DNA of 64,000 nt from CALCKU01 sp964607445 (lineage in GTDB: Bacteria; Pseudomonadota; Alphaproteobacteria; Caulobacterales; Maricaulaceae), in the NCBI GenBank assembly GCA_964607445.1, contig CAZSKN010000006.1, positions 1 to 64,000 of the forward strand. The letters run 5' to 3'. The notes under the pieces are model-generated. The model saw only the letters and a program-made list of their open reading frames with translations, made no database searches and had not been told where the DNA came from. The stretch's first letter is position 1. Each line of letters starts with the position of its first letter. Position numbers and translations under genes: made by a program. This document shows positions 17,408 to 26,733 of this stretch, piece by piece.

Positions 17408-19049
17408 AAAGCACCTCTTTAAACGGGGCCAAGCCCAACCGACGATATGTATCTATAAAACGTTCGTCATTTTGTTTTTCGTCCAGATAGAAATCCACCA
17501 TACGTTCAATACCATCCAGCAATTCCGCTTGCGAAAACCCGGGCCCCGTCACAGTTCCGATAGCTGTATTTTCAGAGGAATCTCCGCCTAATTTTACTTG
17601 ATAAAATTCAACACCGGCTTTTTCCAACCCTAAAATACCAATATGTCCAACATGGTGATGACCACAGGCATTGATGCAACCGGATATTTTTATCGCCATT
17701 TCGCCGATTGCACGTTGCCGGGACGGGTCTTTAAACCGTTCCGTAATCGCGTGACTGATCGGAATAGAGCGGGCTGTGGCCAATGCACAAAAATCCATGC
17801 CCGGACAACAGATAATATCTGTAATAAGACCGATATTATTATCGTGTAAATTGACAGCTTTGAGGTCTTGATAGAGCGCGAAAAGATCACTTTTTTTGAC
17901 ATAGGGTAAGACTAGATTTTGTTGATGGGTCGTCCGAATTTCACCTAAAGAGTATGCCTCCGACATATCTGCAACATGGCGCATTTGGTCAGAGGTGATA
18001 TCACCCGGCGCACGTTCAGAAGACTTAAGTGAAATATTTGCAATCGCATAGCCGGAGGTCTTGTGTGCGGCAACGTTATTGCCGGCCCAAAGTGCGAAAT
18101 CAGTATCCGTATTTAAGGCCGCTTCATATGCTGGATCTGTATCCGGCAAATCTTCATAATCCGGATCCTTAAAATAAGTTTTAATTCGTGCGACTTCAGC
18201 CTGAGAGACGGCTATATCTGACGGCGTGAGCGACGCATACTCTGCATCTATTTGTTCTTTTAGTGGGCCTATACCTGTTTCCTGAACCAGAATTTTGATT
18301 CTGGCTTTATACTTGTTATCGCGGCGACCATAGCGGTTATAGATACGCATGACCGCCTCCAGATATGGCAGCAATTCGTCGCGTGGTAAAAACTCCCGTA
18401 AGGTCACACCGATAATAGGCGTGCGCCCTAATCCACCCCCAATCAATACATGATAGCCGACATCTCCATCCTTATTGCGAATGATTTCCAATCCGATATC
18501 GTGAGCCCGTATGACGGCACGGTCTGTTGAAGTGCCCACGACGGCAATTTTGAACTTACGCGGTAAAAAAGCAAATTCAGGGTGCATGGTAGACCATTGC
18601 CGTAACAATTCAGCCGTCGGTCGGGGGTCTTCAACTTCGTCGGCCGTAACGCCCGCATAAGGATCAGAGGTCACATTGCGAATACAATTTCCCGACGTTT
18701 GAAACCCGTGCATTTCAACATCTGCCAAATCCTGTAAAATATCAGGTACGTCTGTAAGCTCTGGCCAGTTAAATTGCATGTTCTGTCGGGTGGTAATATG
18801 ACCATAGCCTCGATCATATTTATCCGCGATCATAGCCAGTTGACGCATTTGTTTGGCCGATAAAGAGCCGTAAGGCACAGCAACACGCAGCATATAGGCA
18901 TGGAGTTGCAGATAGAGCCCGTTCATGAGGCGTAAGGGTTTAAATTGAGTCTCGGATAAAGCGCCGGACAAACGGCGCTCAACCTGCCCACGGAATTGTT
19001 TTACCCGTCCTTGGACGATTTCATGATCAAATTCATCGTAACGATACAT
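17394..19049 (-). CDS. cysI: nitrite/sulfite reductase hemoprotein subunit (assimilatory sulfite reductase)
   Basis: A 551-residue siroheme/[4Fe-4S] reductase with two repeated ferredoxin-like halves. The first half contains GYGHITTRQNMQFNWPEL and the second LGEIRTTHQQNLVLPYV. The cluster/siroheme cysteines are in CCPGMDFCALATARSIP and ISGCINACGHHHVGHIG. It reduces sulfite to sulfide with six electrons. Position between DUF2849 and DUF934-cysH and next to the siroheme synthase makes sulfite, not nitrite, the likely substrate. It overlaps DUF2849 by one base. No flavoprotein partner (CysJ) is seen, so ferredoxin may be the donor. Confidence 0.93.
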   Translation of the reverse strand: MYRYDEFDHEIVQGRVKQFRGQVERRLSGALSETQFKPLRLMNGLYLQLHAYMLRVAVPYGSLSAKQMRQLAMIADKYDRGYGHITTRQNMQFNWPELTDVPDILQDLADVEMHGFQTSGNCIRNVTSDPYAGVTADEVEDPRPTAELLRQWSTMHPEFAFLPRKFKIAVVGTSTDRAVIRAHDIGLEIIRNKDGDVGYHVLIGGGLGRTPIIGVTLREFLPRDELLPYLEAVMRIYNRYGRRDNKYKARIKILVQETGIGPLKEQIDAEYASLTPSDIAVSQAEVARIKTYFKDPDYEDLPDTDPAYEAALNTDTDFALWAGNNVAAHKTSGYAIANISLKSSERAPGDITSDQMRHVADMSEAYSLGEIRTTHQQNLVLPYVKKSDLFALYQDLKAVNLHDNNIGLITDIICCPGMDFCALATARSIPISHAITERFKDPSRQRAIGEMAIKISGCINACGHHHVGHIGILGLEKAGVEFYQVKLGGDSSENTAIGTVTGPGFSQAELLDGIERMVDFYLDEKQNDERFIDTYRRLGLAPFKEVLYAAA

Positions 19050-19366
19050 TATGATTTTGCCTTTTTAATTTCGTCCGCAGTGTCATAGCTCGGGCCACTC
19101 ACGCGGAATTTTTCACGATATCGTACAGGTTGTCCGCTCTCAGTTTCAATATCGATAAAATAGACACCAACAACCTTATTGGCATCTTCGTCTTGGTTAG
19201 CTGTTTTCCGCATTTTTTCAATGATATCAACATCTTCCGTTTTCAAAGCCTGTGAAAAATCCGGCGTCCATGCATAATCTGCGGTCATCCAGACACTATA
19301 GCCTTCCCGAAGATCATTTCCCGTCATGGCTTGTGGTCCCTTGCCTTTATGTTTGGCTGTACTCAT
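19049..19366 (-). CDS. DUF2849 domain protein
   Basis: A 105-residue soluble protein of the DUF2849 family, recognised from its position between cysG and cysI and from a sequence typical of the family (MTGNDLREGYSVWMTAD...VVGVYFIDIETESGQPVRYRE). It overlaps cysG by 4 bases and cysI by one, so its expression is tied to sulfite reduction. Its function is unknown; a role as accessory or electron-transfer helper for the sulfite reductase is inference from constant neighbourhood only. Confidence 0.8.
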   Translation of the reverse strand: MSTAKHKGKGPQAMTGNDLREGYSVWMTADYAWTPDFSQALKTEDVDIIEKMRKTANQDEDANKVVGVYFIDIETESGQPVRYREKFRVSGPSYDTADEIKKAKS

Positions 19367-20811
19367 AATTTTCGCTCTTTTACAGGTCGTTTATGATTGA
19401 TATTTTCAGATCTCAACGCAGATTTGTGTTCAGAGCCATTATGCTTTCGAGACGCGTAGCCCAGCAATAATATGGCCGGGCCTTTAATTCCCTTGGTTTG
19501 AATATCTTGCGAGAGTTCTCCAAGCGTGGTCGAGAGTATAATTTGAGTGGCGCGAGAGGCATTTTCAACGACCGTCACCGGACTATCCGCAAGACCGCCA
19601 TGCAATAATAACCGTCCCTGTATGAAGCGCGCAGCACCCACTCCCATATAAACAGCGGCACGGGTCCCTTCTACAGCCAAACTCTTCCAGTCCTGCTCGG
19701 CAAATCCCCTAGCATCATGCCCGGTCATAAACGTTACAGATTTGTTTTTACCGCGTGTTGTCAACGAAGTCCCAATTTGCGCCGCTGCCGCGGCAGCGGA
19801 CGTTATACCGGGAACAATATCATATGAAACACCATGTTCAATTAAGGCCTCTAACTCCTCATCTGCACGGCCAAAAATAAGGGGATCTCCACTTTTGAGA
19901 CGTACAATAAAATGCCCCTCATTCGCTTTTTTAATAAGAATATCGTTGATATCCGATTGCGACGTCGACACACCGCCCGGCTCTTTCCCGACATAAATAT
20001 ATTCAGCTTCTCGGCGACCAAAGTCCAGCACGCCTTGGCTAACCAGCCGATCATAGACAATAACATCCGCACTATGTAATTTTTGACGCGCCTGCAATGT
20101 CAGAAGGTCGGGGTCTCCGGGCCCCGCACCGACAAGGACAACATGTCCACTAGCCTCTGATGCTCGCTCACCCTCTCTCGTTTCAACCTCTAAAGCCTTT
20201 AACACTTCACGTTCCAGATCGTCTGCCGAGAGTTTGATCTGCCCGTACAGATTTTGAGTACCAAAAATCTGTGCCCAAAATTTCTGACGTCCAGAAAGAC
20301 TAGGAATAGACAGTTTAACATGACCTCTTAAGTTATTAATTTTACAAACTAACATACCTAAGGATGACGGCAATTTAGCTTCAAGATCCGTTTTAAGTGC
20401 TCGCCCTAAACTTGGACTGTACCCTTCCGTTCCGATAGATATAACGACAGGCGATCGATCGACTAATGCGGGCGTTATGAAATGACATGCCGTTTTTTGA
20501 TCCGCAGCATTTACCAATATGCCTTTCGCCTTACCCAATTCGGCAATTTCAGCATTTAAGATATCATCTTCTGTGGCAGCATATACAAGACGAGCATCGT
20601 CGAGATCTTCAGGTAAAAATACGCGACGCCAGAGGGTAATTTTTTTAGCGTCTGCCCATTTTTTAATTTCAGGATTAACAGTTTCAGAAATGACGATGAT
20701 GTGTGCATCAGTTTTCACCAAGGTCCGCAATTTCGCTTCTGCTGCGGCCTCGCCACCAATAACAACAACCCGTTGATCTTTGAGATCGATATGTATGGGA
20801 AGGTAACGCAT
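19363..20811 (-). CDS. cysG: siroheme synthase (trifunctional)
   Basis: About 482 residues with the two CysG modules. The N-terminal precorrin-2 dehydrogenase/ferrochelatase has an NAD-binding start (RVVVIGGEAAAEAKLRTL) and VNAADQKTACHFITPALVDR. From about residue 225 the uroporphyrinogen-III C-methyltransferase carries VLVGAGPGDPDLLTLQA, VIVYDRLVS, SGDPLIFGRADEE and the GITSAAAAAA segment. It makes the siroheme needed by the following sulfite reductase. The ATG at 20811 is preferred to the TTG just before it because AAGAG is well spaced. It is the first gene of the operon, divergent from the XRE-cupin regulator. Confidence 0.93.
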   Translation of the reverse strand: MRYLPIHIDLKDQRVVVIGGEAAAEAKLRTLVKTDAHIIVISETVNPEIKKWADAKKITLWRRVFLPEDLDDARLVYAATEDDILNAEIAELGKAKGILVNAADQKTACHFITPALVDRSPVVISIGTEGYSPSLGRALKTDLEAKLPSSLGMLVCKINNLRGHVKLSIPSLSGRQKFWAQIFGTQNLYGQIKLSADDLEREVLKALEVETREGERASEASGHVVLVGAGPGDPDLLTLQARQKLHSADVIVYDRLVSQGVLDFGRREAEYIYVGKEPGGVSTSQSDINDILIKKANEGHFIVRLKSGDPLIFGRADEELEALIEHGVSYDIVPGITSAAAAAAQIGTSLTTRGKNKSVTFMTGHDARGFAEQDWKSLAVEGTRAAVYMGVGAARFIQGRLLLHGGLADSPVTVVENASRATQIILSTTLGELSQDIQTKGIKGPAILLLGYASRKHNGSEHKSALRSENINHKRPVKERKL

Positions 20812-20875
20812 CAACTCTTATGTCTTCCTGCTCCGCCTCTGGATGCACCAGATTTGCAACTTGATAATATGATTT

Positions 20876-20891
20876 GTTCTATATATAGAAC
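20876..20891. promoter_or_regulatory. 16-bp perfect palindrome, candidate operator of the sulfur regulator
   Basis: GTTCTATATATAGAAC at 20876-20891 is a perfect palindrome in the 125-base gap between cysG and the divergent XRE-cupin gene, 65 bases before the cysG ATG and 45 bases before the regulator ATG. A partial repeat (GATATAGAA) follows at once. Its symmetry and AT-rich centre fit a dimeric HTH protein, and it could overlap both promoters. The link to this regulator is inference. Confidence 0.55.
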
Positions 20892-20936
20892 GATATAGAA
20901 ATTTACTAGACCCAAAACTCAACATTTTGTGAAAAT

Positions 20937-21551
20937 ATGGCCAGACAAAAACGAAAGCCTTGTGCCGAGACTGACGCCCTCGCCCAAAAACTGGGTAAAA
21001 CCATTCAAAGATTACGCACATCTGATAAATTATCTCTGGGTGAGTTATCAGAGCAGTCCGGCGTCGCGAAATCTATGATTTCACAAATAGAGAAAAATGA
21101 GACCAATCCTACGCTCGCGACTTTATCGCGACTGAGTCAAGCTCTTGGAACAAGTGTAGAAGCGGTATTATCTGCCGGTGACGGGGGCTCGCCATTTCTT
21201 GAAACCACACGCGTTAAAGACACACCCATTCTGAAAAGCGAAGATGGATTATGCGAATTACGCATTATTGGATCCATAGATACCGTGCAATGGGTGCAAT
21301 GGTATGATTTTCGAGCTCAATCAGGCGGTAAGTTAGAAAGCTCTGCTCATCCTAAAGGGTCTGTTGAAAACCTAACGGTTCTAACCGGAACATTGGCTGT
21401 GAATGTTGGTAATGATCGCAAAATTGTCAAAACTGGTGAAACCCTAAGATACCGGGCCGACCGAGATCATATCATAGAGAACATTGGTGAAACCCCGGCA
21501 CACGCGACTATGGTCAATATTTTAGCCCATTCTGTACGCATGGTGACTTAA
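20937..21551 (+). CDS. XRE-family regulator with C-terminal cupin domain
   Basis: A 204-residue protein with an N-terminal Cro/XRE helix-turn-helix (LGELSEQSGVAKSMISQIEK, residues about 33-52, and TNPTLATLSRLSQALG) and a C-terminal cupin beta-barrel ending in GETLRYRADRDHIIENIGE. XRE-cupin proteins sense small metabolites through the cupin and repress or activate neighbouring genes. Divergent from cysG with a palindrome between them, it is the likely controller of the assimilatory sulfate reduction genes, in place of the usual LysR protein CysB. No strong ribosome binding site is visible before its ATG, so expression may be low. Confidence 0.88.
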   Translation: MARQKRKPCAETDALAQKLGKTIQRLRTSDKLSLGELSEQSGVAKSMISQIEKNETNPTLATLSRLSQALGTSVEAVLSAGDGGSPFLETTRVKDTPILKSEDGLCELRIIGSIDTVQWVQWYDFRAQSGGKLESSAHPKGSVENLTVLTGTLAVNVGNDRKIVKTGETLRYRADRDHIIENIGETPAHATMVNILAHSVRMVT

Positions 21552-21652
21552 TTCGATGTTTCAGCCCAACAAAATTTTTAAGCCTAATAAAACGGGCTTG
21601 CCTATTATGCCATGCAGGTTAGAACGTCCTCGATTTTAATATTGGTCGGCTC

Positions 21653-23005
21653 ATGGATTATCATTCTCATAAAACATCAGAAATTTCGGCGAAATTTAGT
21701 GAAGCCTTACTCGCGAGTCTGGCCTCGGATGGTGGGCTTTGGATGCCTGACACGATCCCGAATTTCACGGAAGAGGCAAAAGCTCGCATGGCGGCGATGT
21801 CATTTGGCGATTGTGCGGCATCACTCGCACGATTTTTCGTGGATGATAGCTTTTTAAGCTCTGATCTCGTCCACATCTGTAGAGATGCTTATGATTATGA
21901 CGTGCCGCTCGTGACCGCCGATCAGCAAAGGTTAGACCCTGCGACGCCCGAAATCGGAACTGATTATTTTCTAGAACTTTTTCATGGCCCAACATTGGCA
22001 TTTAAAGATTTTGCCGCCCGTTTTATGGGACGGTCTGCGAGCCACCTTATGTCCAAAAGTGGGCAGACGCGCACAATACTCGTAGCGACCTCTGGAGATA
22101 CAGGCGGGGCTATCGGGGACGCCTTTTTAGATCAAGACGGCATTAATGTTTTTATCCTGTTTCCTAAAGGCGGGGTTAGCTTGGTTCAAGAACAGCAATT
22201 GACGACCATGGGATCAAAAAACTCCAATGTTCAAGCCATAGCAGTTGAAGGCACATTTGATGACTGCCAGCAACTTGTTAAAGATGCCTTTGCAAACAAT
22301 GATTTAACGCAAAAATATAATCTAATGTCGGCAAATTCCATAAATGTTGGCCGGGTTATTCCACAAAGTTTTTATTACTTCTGGACCAGCTTACAATTGC
22401 GTGCTGCCCATCCTGGAATGTCAATTGTTTATTCCATCCCATCTGGAAACCTAGGCAATTTAACCGGCGGATTGATCGCGCGTAAAATGGGAGCGCCGAT
22501 TGATCGGTTTGTCATTGGCAATAATACCAATGATCCTTTTGTCGATTATTTACGAACCGGCACATACACACCACGCCCGTCTGTGCCGACGTTATCTAAT
22601 GCCATGGATATAGGACGGCCGAATAATTTTCCACGAATATTGAGCCTGTTCGACAGCTCTTATGATGAGATTGTCAAAATCTGTTGGGGAGCGTCTTTCA
22701 CGGATGCTCAGACAGAGCGCCATATGCGCCGTTTTCATGATGAAACAGGGTATATCATGTGTCCCCATACGGCGGTCGGCCATCTGGCGATGCAGGAGTT
22801 TGCCCAAGACGTAGAAGAGTCTTTCATAAAAGTCACAGTTGCCACGGCCCACCCGGCTAAATTCGCCGATAGTGTAGAACGTATTCTGCGTGAAGACATT
22901 CCCCTACCCGCCCCCTTACAAGCGGCTATGGAGAAAACAAAGCGTGTTTACAATATGCCTCCAAGTCTTGAACATTTGACAGACTATCTGGCTATGCATA
23001 GCTAA
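21653..23005 (+). CDS. thrC: threonine synthase
   Basis: A 450-residue PLP enzyme of the long bacterial threonine synthase type. The lysine that binds PLP is in FHGPTLAFKDFAARFMG, the phosphate-binding loop is VATSGDTGGAIGDAF, and GRVIPQSFYYFWT and YSIPSGNLGNLTGG are also family-specific. It converts O-phosphohomoserine to threonine. The stop codon overlaps the ATG of the following P-loop gene by one base. The start has only a weak ribosome binding site. Confidence 0.95.
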   Translation: MDYHSHKTSEISAKFSEALLASLASDGGLWMPDTIPNFTEEAKARMAAMSFGDCAASLARFFVDDSFLSSDLVHICRDAYDYDVPLVTADQQRLDPATPEIGTDYFLELFHGPTLAFKDFAARFMGRSASHLMSKSGQTRTILVATSGDTGGAIGDAFLDQDGINVFILFPKGGVSLVQEQQLTTMGSKNSNVQAIAVEGTFDDCQQLVKDAFANNDLTQKYNLMSANSINVGRVIPQSFYYFWTSLQLRAAHPGMSIVYSIPSGNLGNLTGGLIARKMGAPIDRFVIGNNTNDPFVDYLRTGTYTPRPSVPTLSNAMDIGRPNNFPRILSLFDSSYDEIVKICWGASFTDAQTERHMRRFHDETGYIMCPHTAVGHLAMQEFAQDVEESFIKVTVATAHPAKFADSVERILREDIPLPAPLQAAMEKTKRVYNMPPSLEHLTDYLAMHS

Positions 23006-23661
23006 TGAGACTGTCTTCAGATGAAATTTCGAGACGGTTCGACGCGCGAACTTTAAAACTGGCTTTCATTGGCATGTCCAATATCGGCAAAAGCTACACT
23101 GCCAAGCGATTAAAAGACGCTTATGGGTTTCACCGTATTGAAGTTGATACCATAATTTGGGAAGGGCTGGGTTATGATACAATGGCGGAATTGGCCGCAT
23201 GGCAAGGTCAACCTTATGAAGACGGATATGCAGAGCGCGAGGCAGAATCTCTGCGCCTAGAAAAACAGGCCTGTCATAAAGCTATGGACATAGGGCTTGG
23301 CTCCACCTTGGGTAATGTCATAATAGATACACCCGGAAGTGTGATTTACACGGGAGACGACACACTAGAACAATTGAAATCCGAATATTTAGTGGTTCAC
23401 ATTAAAGCCGGGCCAGACGACTTCCATCGACTTGAACGTGAGTATTTCGAACGTCCGAAACCGCTTATATGGGCAGGGCATTTTAAAGCTTCAGACAGTT
23501 TAACGGATCTTGAAAATATAAGAGCCTGTTACCCACACTTACTAGCCGCTCGGGCCAAGCTCTATGCGGCCCTCTCCGATATTACGCTACAATCCCAATT
23601 TATAATTGATCCTTTGGTCACCCCGGAAGATATTTTTACCAAAATCATTGCATCCCATTAG
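23005..23661 (+). CDS. P-loop ATPase/kinase-like protein of unknown function
   Basis: A 218-residue cytosolic protein with a Walker A motif in FIGMSNIGKSYTAKRL near residue 23, followed by HRIEVDTIIWEGLG. That layout is seen in shikimate-kinase and adenylate-kinase-like nucleotide kinases. No lid motif fixes the substrate. It begins on the thrC stop (TAATG) and is probably cotranslated with it, which hints at a link with amino-acid metabolism. It converges on hemH with a 4-base overlap of the stop codons. Confidence 0.7.
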   Translation: MRLSSDEISRRFDARTLKLAFIGMSNIGKSYTAKRLKDAYGFHRIEVDTIIWEGLGYDTMAELAAWQGQPYEDGYAEREAESLRLEKQACHKAMDIGLGSTLGNVIIDTPGSVIYTGDDTLEQLKSEYLVVHIKAGPDDFHRLEREYFERPKPLIWAGHFKASDSLTDLENIRACYPHLLAARAKLYAALSDITLQSQFIIDPLVTPEDIFTKIIASH

Positions 23662-24656
23662 ACCCAATTTGCAAACAAGCGCGTTCGGGCTAGATTTGCC
23701 AATAAATTTATATGGGCAGCGCCGTCATTCAGGCACGGGATGAAGCTAAAATTTTCACCGCCATGTTCAGTAAAAACCTCATGCCCTTCTATAGCCATTT
23801 CCTCAAGTGTCTCTAGACAATCTGCGGAAAATCCAGGCGTTATAACGCAGACTTTTTTATGTCCTTGCGAGGGCAAAGCTTCCAGAGTTTTATCAGTATA
23901 GGGCTGCAACCAAGCTTTGGGGCCAAAACGGGACTGGAAGGTTGTACGCATAAACGCTTCTGAATATCCAAGATAATCACGCAGTAAGGCTGTGGTTTCC
24001 AAACACTCTGCCTGATAAGGGTCACCTTTATCAACGTAACTTTGCGGCAAACCATGATAAGATGTCAGGATAACATCCGGCGTCCAAGCGAGTTTTGAAA
24101 GATGTGTTTTTATACTCTCACCAAGCGCCGCGATATATGCCGGATCACGGTAATATTCACGAATAAAGCGAAGCTCGGGAATATCCATTCTTGATTTTAA
24201 AGCTTTAGCAACTCCGTCAAATACCGAAGCTGTTGTAGCGCCAGCAAATTGAGGATAAAGCGGGAGCACTCCGATATGTGTACATCCAGCCTGTTTTAAT
24301 TTATCCAAAGCAGACCCAATGGACGGCTTGCCATAACGCATTGCGATTTCAACACAAATGTCAGACCCTAATTCCTCTTGAACACCGACCGCTTGACGAC
24401 GGGTAATACGAATAAGAGGCGCTTCGCCCCCCTCTTGCCCGTCAGGTTGCGACCAAATACTAGCATAAGCCTTAGCAGATTTTTTCGGCCGAGTACGCAA
24501 AATTATGCCGTGAAGGACGGGGCACCAAATCCAACGACTCGTATCAACGACTCGGTAGTCGTGCAGAAATTCCGCAAGATAAGGACGTACAGCCTGTGCT
24601 GTGGGAGCCTCGGGTGAGCCAAGATTGACCATTAAAAGCCCGTGTTTCTTTGCCAT
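23658..24656 (-). CDS. hemH: ferrochelatase
   Basis: A 332-residue enzyme of normal length for bacterial ferrochelatase. It begins GLLMVNLGSPEAPTAQAV, has the central LPLYPQFAGATTASVFD and the active-site ILTSYHGLPQSYVDKGDPY with the metal-binding histidine, and ends with ITPGFSADCLETLEE. It inserts ferrous iron into protoporphyrin IX in the last step of heme synthesis. It stands alone on the minus strand, diverging from the M2 peptidase gene and converging on the thrC pair. Confidence 0.95.
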   Translation of the reverse strand: MAKKHGLLMVNLGSPEAPTAQAVRPYLAEFLHDYRVVDTSRWIWCPVLHGIILRTRPKKSAKAYASIWSQPDGQEGGEAPLIRITRRQAVGVQEELGSDICVEIAMRYGKPSIGSALDKLKQAGCTHIGVLPLYPQFAGATTASVFDGVAKALKSRMDIPELRFIREYYRDPAYIAALGESIKTHLSKLAWTPDVILTSYHGLPQSYVDKGDPYQAECLETTALLRDYLGYSEAFMRTTFQSRFGPKAWLQPYTDKTLEALPSQGHKKVCVITPGFSADCLETLEEMAIEGHEVFTEHGGENFSFIPCLNDGAAHINLLANLARTRLFANWV

Positions 24657-24780
24657 GTTACGTCCTTTGAGACAAAAAGCCTAATTTGAAGCTAAAAAGT
24701 CAGCCCGTCTATTGACGCCCTCGCGGGGATGAGTACGAAAGGAGTCAAGAATTATTATGCATATAATCGGGAGCCTTAAC

Positions 24781-26655
24781 ATGCAACGTTTCCTCTTATT
24801 AACGGCCGCAGTTTCTGTATTGGCGTTTACGGCTTGCGAACGCGCAACATCTAAAGGCTCCTCATCTACTTTAACACCCCAAGTCGCTAAGACAGAGGCG
24901 CATGCCGAAAGTACAAATGAAACCCCGGCCCCGACGATTCAAGAAGCTAAAGAATTTTTAGAGCAAGCCGAAATAGATATTGTCAATCTTAGCGGGTTTG
25001 TCGCTCGGGCTGAATGGATTAAAGCTAATTTCATTACAGAAGATACGCAATGGATGGCGTCTAAACTTGGGGCCGATTGGGCCAAACTCTCGACGCGTTT
25101 ATCAAACGAAGCCAAACGGTTCAACGACTTGACACTTCCTGCGGATATGAGCCGTAAAATGGAGGGTTTAAAACGGGGGAGTAACTTCCCGGCTCCAGAT
25201 AAAGACGGTGCCGCAGAAAAGTTGTCAAATATTATGACGTCTCTAGATGCCACTTACGGCACTGGAAAATTTGAACACAATGGTGAAACGCTCTCATTGT
25301 TTGAAGCCTCCGACATTATAGCCACGTCTCGAGACCCCGAGGAATTACAAAAAATATGGGAAGGCTGGAGAACCATCTCCATACCCATGAAAGACGATTA
25401 TGCCCGTATGGTATCAATTGTAAATGAAGGCTCTCAAGAATTAGGGTATAAAGATACAGGCGCCTTATGGCGAGGCGGGTATGACATGGATGCCGATGCT
25501 TTCTCGCAAGAGGCAGACCGCCTTTGGGGGCAAGTTAAACCTTTATATGACGAATTATTTTGCCATGTCCGCACAAAGCTAAACGGGCATTATGGCGATG
25601 CAATTGTACCATTGGATCAACCGATCCGAGCCGATTTATTAGGTAATATGTGGGCGCAAAGTTGGGATAATATATATGATATTGTAGCCCCGGACCTTGG
25701 CGGCGAGAGTGTGGATGTGACCAAGCTACTCAAGGATAAAGGATATGATCAAAAGAAAATGGTGGAGATCGGTGAAGAGTTTTTTACTTCACTGGGCTTT
25801 GAAGCTCTGCCTCAAACATTCTGGGAGCGCTCATTAATTACTAAACCGCGTGACCGCGAAGTTGTATGTCATGCTTCGGCGTGGGATATTGATGATCGTG
25901 ACGATATCCGGATTAAAATGTGTACCAAGGTCAATGCCGAAGATTTCGTTACCGTCCATCATGAACTTGGGCATAACTTTTATCAAAGAGCCTATAAGGA
26001 CCAACCCGTTTTTTACAAAGACGGTGCCAATGACGGCTTTCATGAGGCCATTGGGGACATGGTCGCCTTGTCTATCACGCCCGATTATTTGGTTAAAATT
26101 GGCTTGCTAGAGGCCGATGATGTTCCCGGAGCGGACGCTGAACTCGCCCTGCTTATGAAAGAAGCTTTAGACAAAATTGCCTTTCTGCCATTCGGATTAA
26201 TGGTAGATAAATGGAGGTGGCGTGTATTTAACGGAGAATATGCACCCTCAGAATATAATTCAGGTTGGTGGGAACTACGCGAATACTACCAAGGTGTCCG
26301 TCCGCCGTCTCCGCGCCCAGCAAATGCCTTCGATCCCGGTGCGAAATACCACATCCCGGGAAATACGCCATATATGCGATATTTTCTGGCCCGGATTTTA
26401 CAATTTCAATTTCATAAAGCGGCCTGTGACATGGCGGGATTTGAAGGCGCTTTACACACATGCTCTATTTACGGCAATGAGCAGGTCGGCAAACGCCTTG
26501 ACGCTATGCTTAAACTCGGATCCTCAAAACCATGGCAAGATGCCTTGGAAGCCTTTACAGGGACGCGGGATATGGACGGTTCAGCTATTCTTGAATATTT
26601 TGATCCTCTTATGAGCTATCTTAAAAAGGAAAATACAGACCGAGCCTGTCAATAA
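24781..26655 (+). CDS. M2-family peptidyl-dipeptidase (bacterial ACE-like), lipoprotein
   Basis: About 624 residues from ATG 24781. This start is preferred to the ATG at 24757 because GGGAG lies 7 bases before it and the protein then begins directly with a lipoprotein signal peptide (MQRFLLLTAAVSVLAFTAC). The mature part is a helical gluzincin: zinc motif in TVHHELGHNFYQ, third ligand in HEAIGDMVALS. This matches angiotensin-converting-enzyme relatives, which remove C-terminal dipeptides from oligopeptides. It should act in the periplasm or at the outer membrane in peptide scavenging. It is monocistronic, followed by a hairpin. Confidence 0.92.
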   Translation: MQRFLLLTAAVSVLAFTACERATSKGSSSTLTPQVAKTEAHAESTNETPAPTIQEAKEFLEQAEIDIVNLSGFVARAEWIKANFITEDTQWMASKLGADWAKLSTRLSNEAKRFNDLTLPADMSRKMEGLKRGSNFPAPDKDGAAEKLSNIMTSLDATYGTGKFEHNGETLSLFEASDIIATSRDPEELQKIWEGWRTISIPMKDDYARMVSIVNEGSQELGYKDTGALWRGGYDMDADAFSQEADRLWGQVKPLYDELFCHVRTKLNGHYGDAIVPLDQPIRADLLGNMWAQSWDNIYDIVAPDLGGESVDVTKLLKDKGYDQKKMVEIGEEFFTSLGFEALPQTFWERSLITKPRDREVVCHASAWDIDDRDDIRIKMCTKVNAEDFVTVHHELGHNFYQRAYKDQPVFYKDGANDGFHEAIGDMVALSITPDYLVKIGLLEADDVPGADAELALLMKEALDKIAFLPFGLMVDKWRWRVFNGEYAPSEYNSGWWELREYYQGVRPPSPRPANAFDPGAKYHIPGNTPYMRYFLARILQFQFHKAACDMAGFEGALHTCSIYGNEQVGKRLDAMLKLGSSKPWQDALEAFTGTRDMDGSAILEYFDPLMSYLKKENTDRACQ

Positions 26656-26700
26656 ATATTGAATACATAGGCATAAAGGTGAATTCGCCTAGACATTAAC

Positions 26701-26726
26701 GTCTCAGAAATATTTATATCTGAGAC
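26701..26726 (+). terminator. 8-bp stem hairpin between M2 peptidase and PleD-like genes
   Basis: GTCTCAGA (26701-26708) pairs with TCTGAGAC (26719-26726) around a 10-base AT loop, followed by TTTA. It can end the peptidase transcript, but the next gene starts only 8 bases after it and has no Shine-Dalgarno sequence in the gap. The hairpin may instead be part of that gene's leader or an operator. Confidence 0.5.
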
Positions 26727-26733
26727 TTTACCC

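Noticed and set aside
21560..21610. AAGCC/GGCTT stem after the XRE-cupin gene
   Set aside because: Short stem without a following T-run; too weak to call a terminator.
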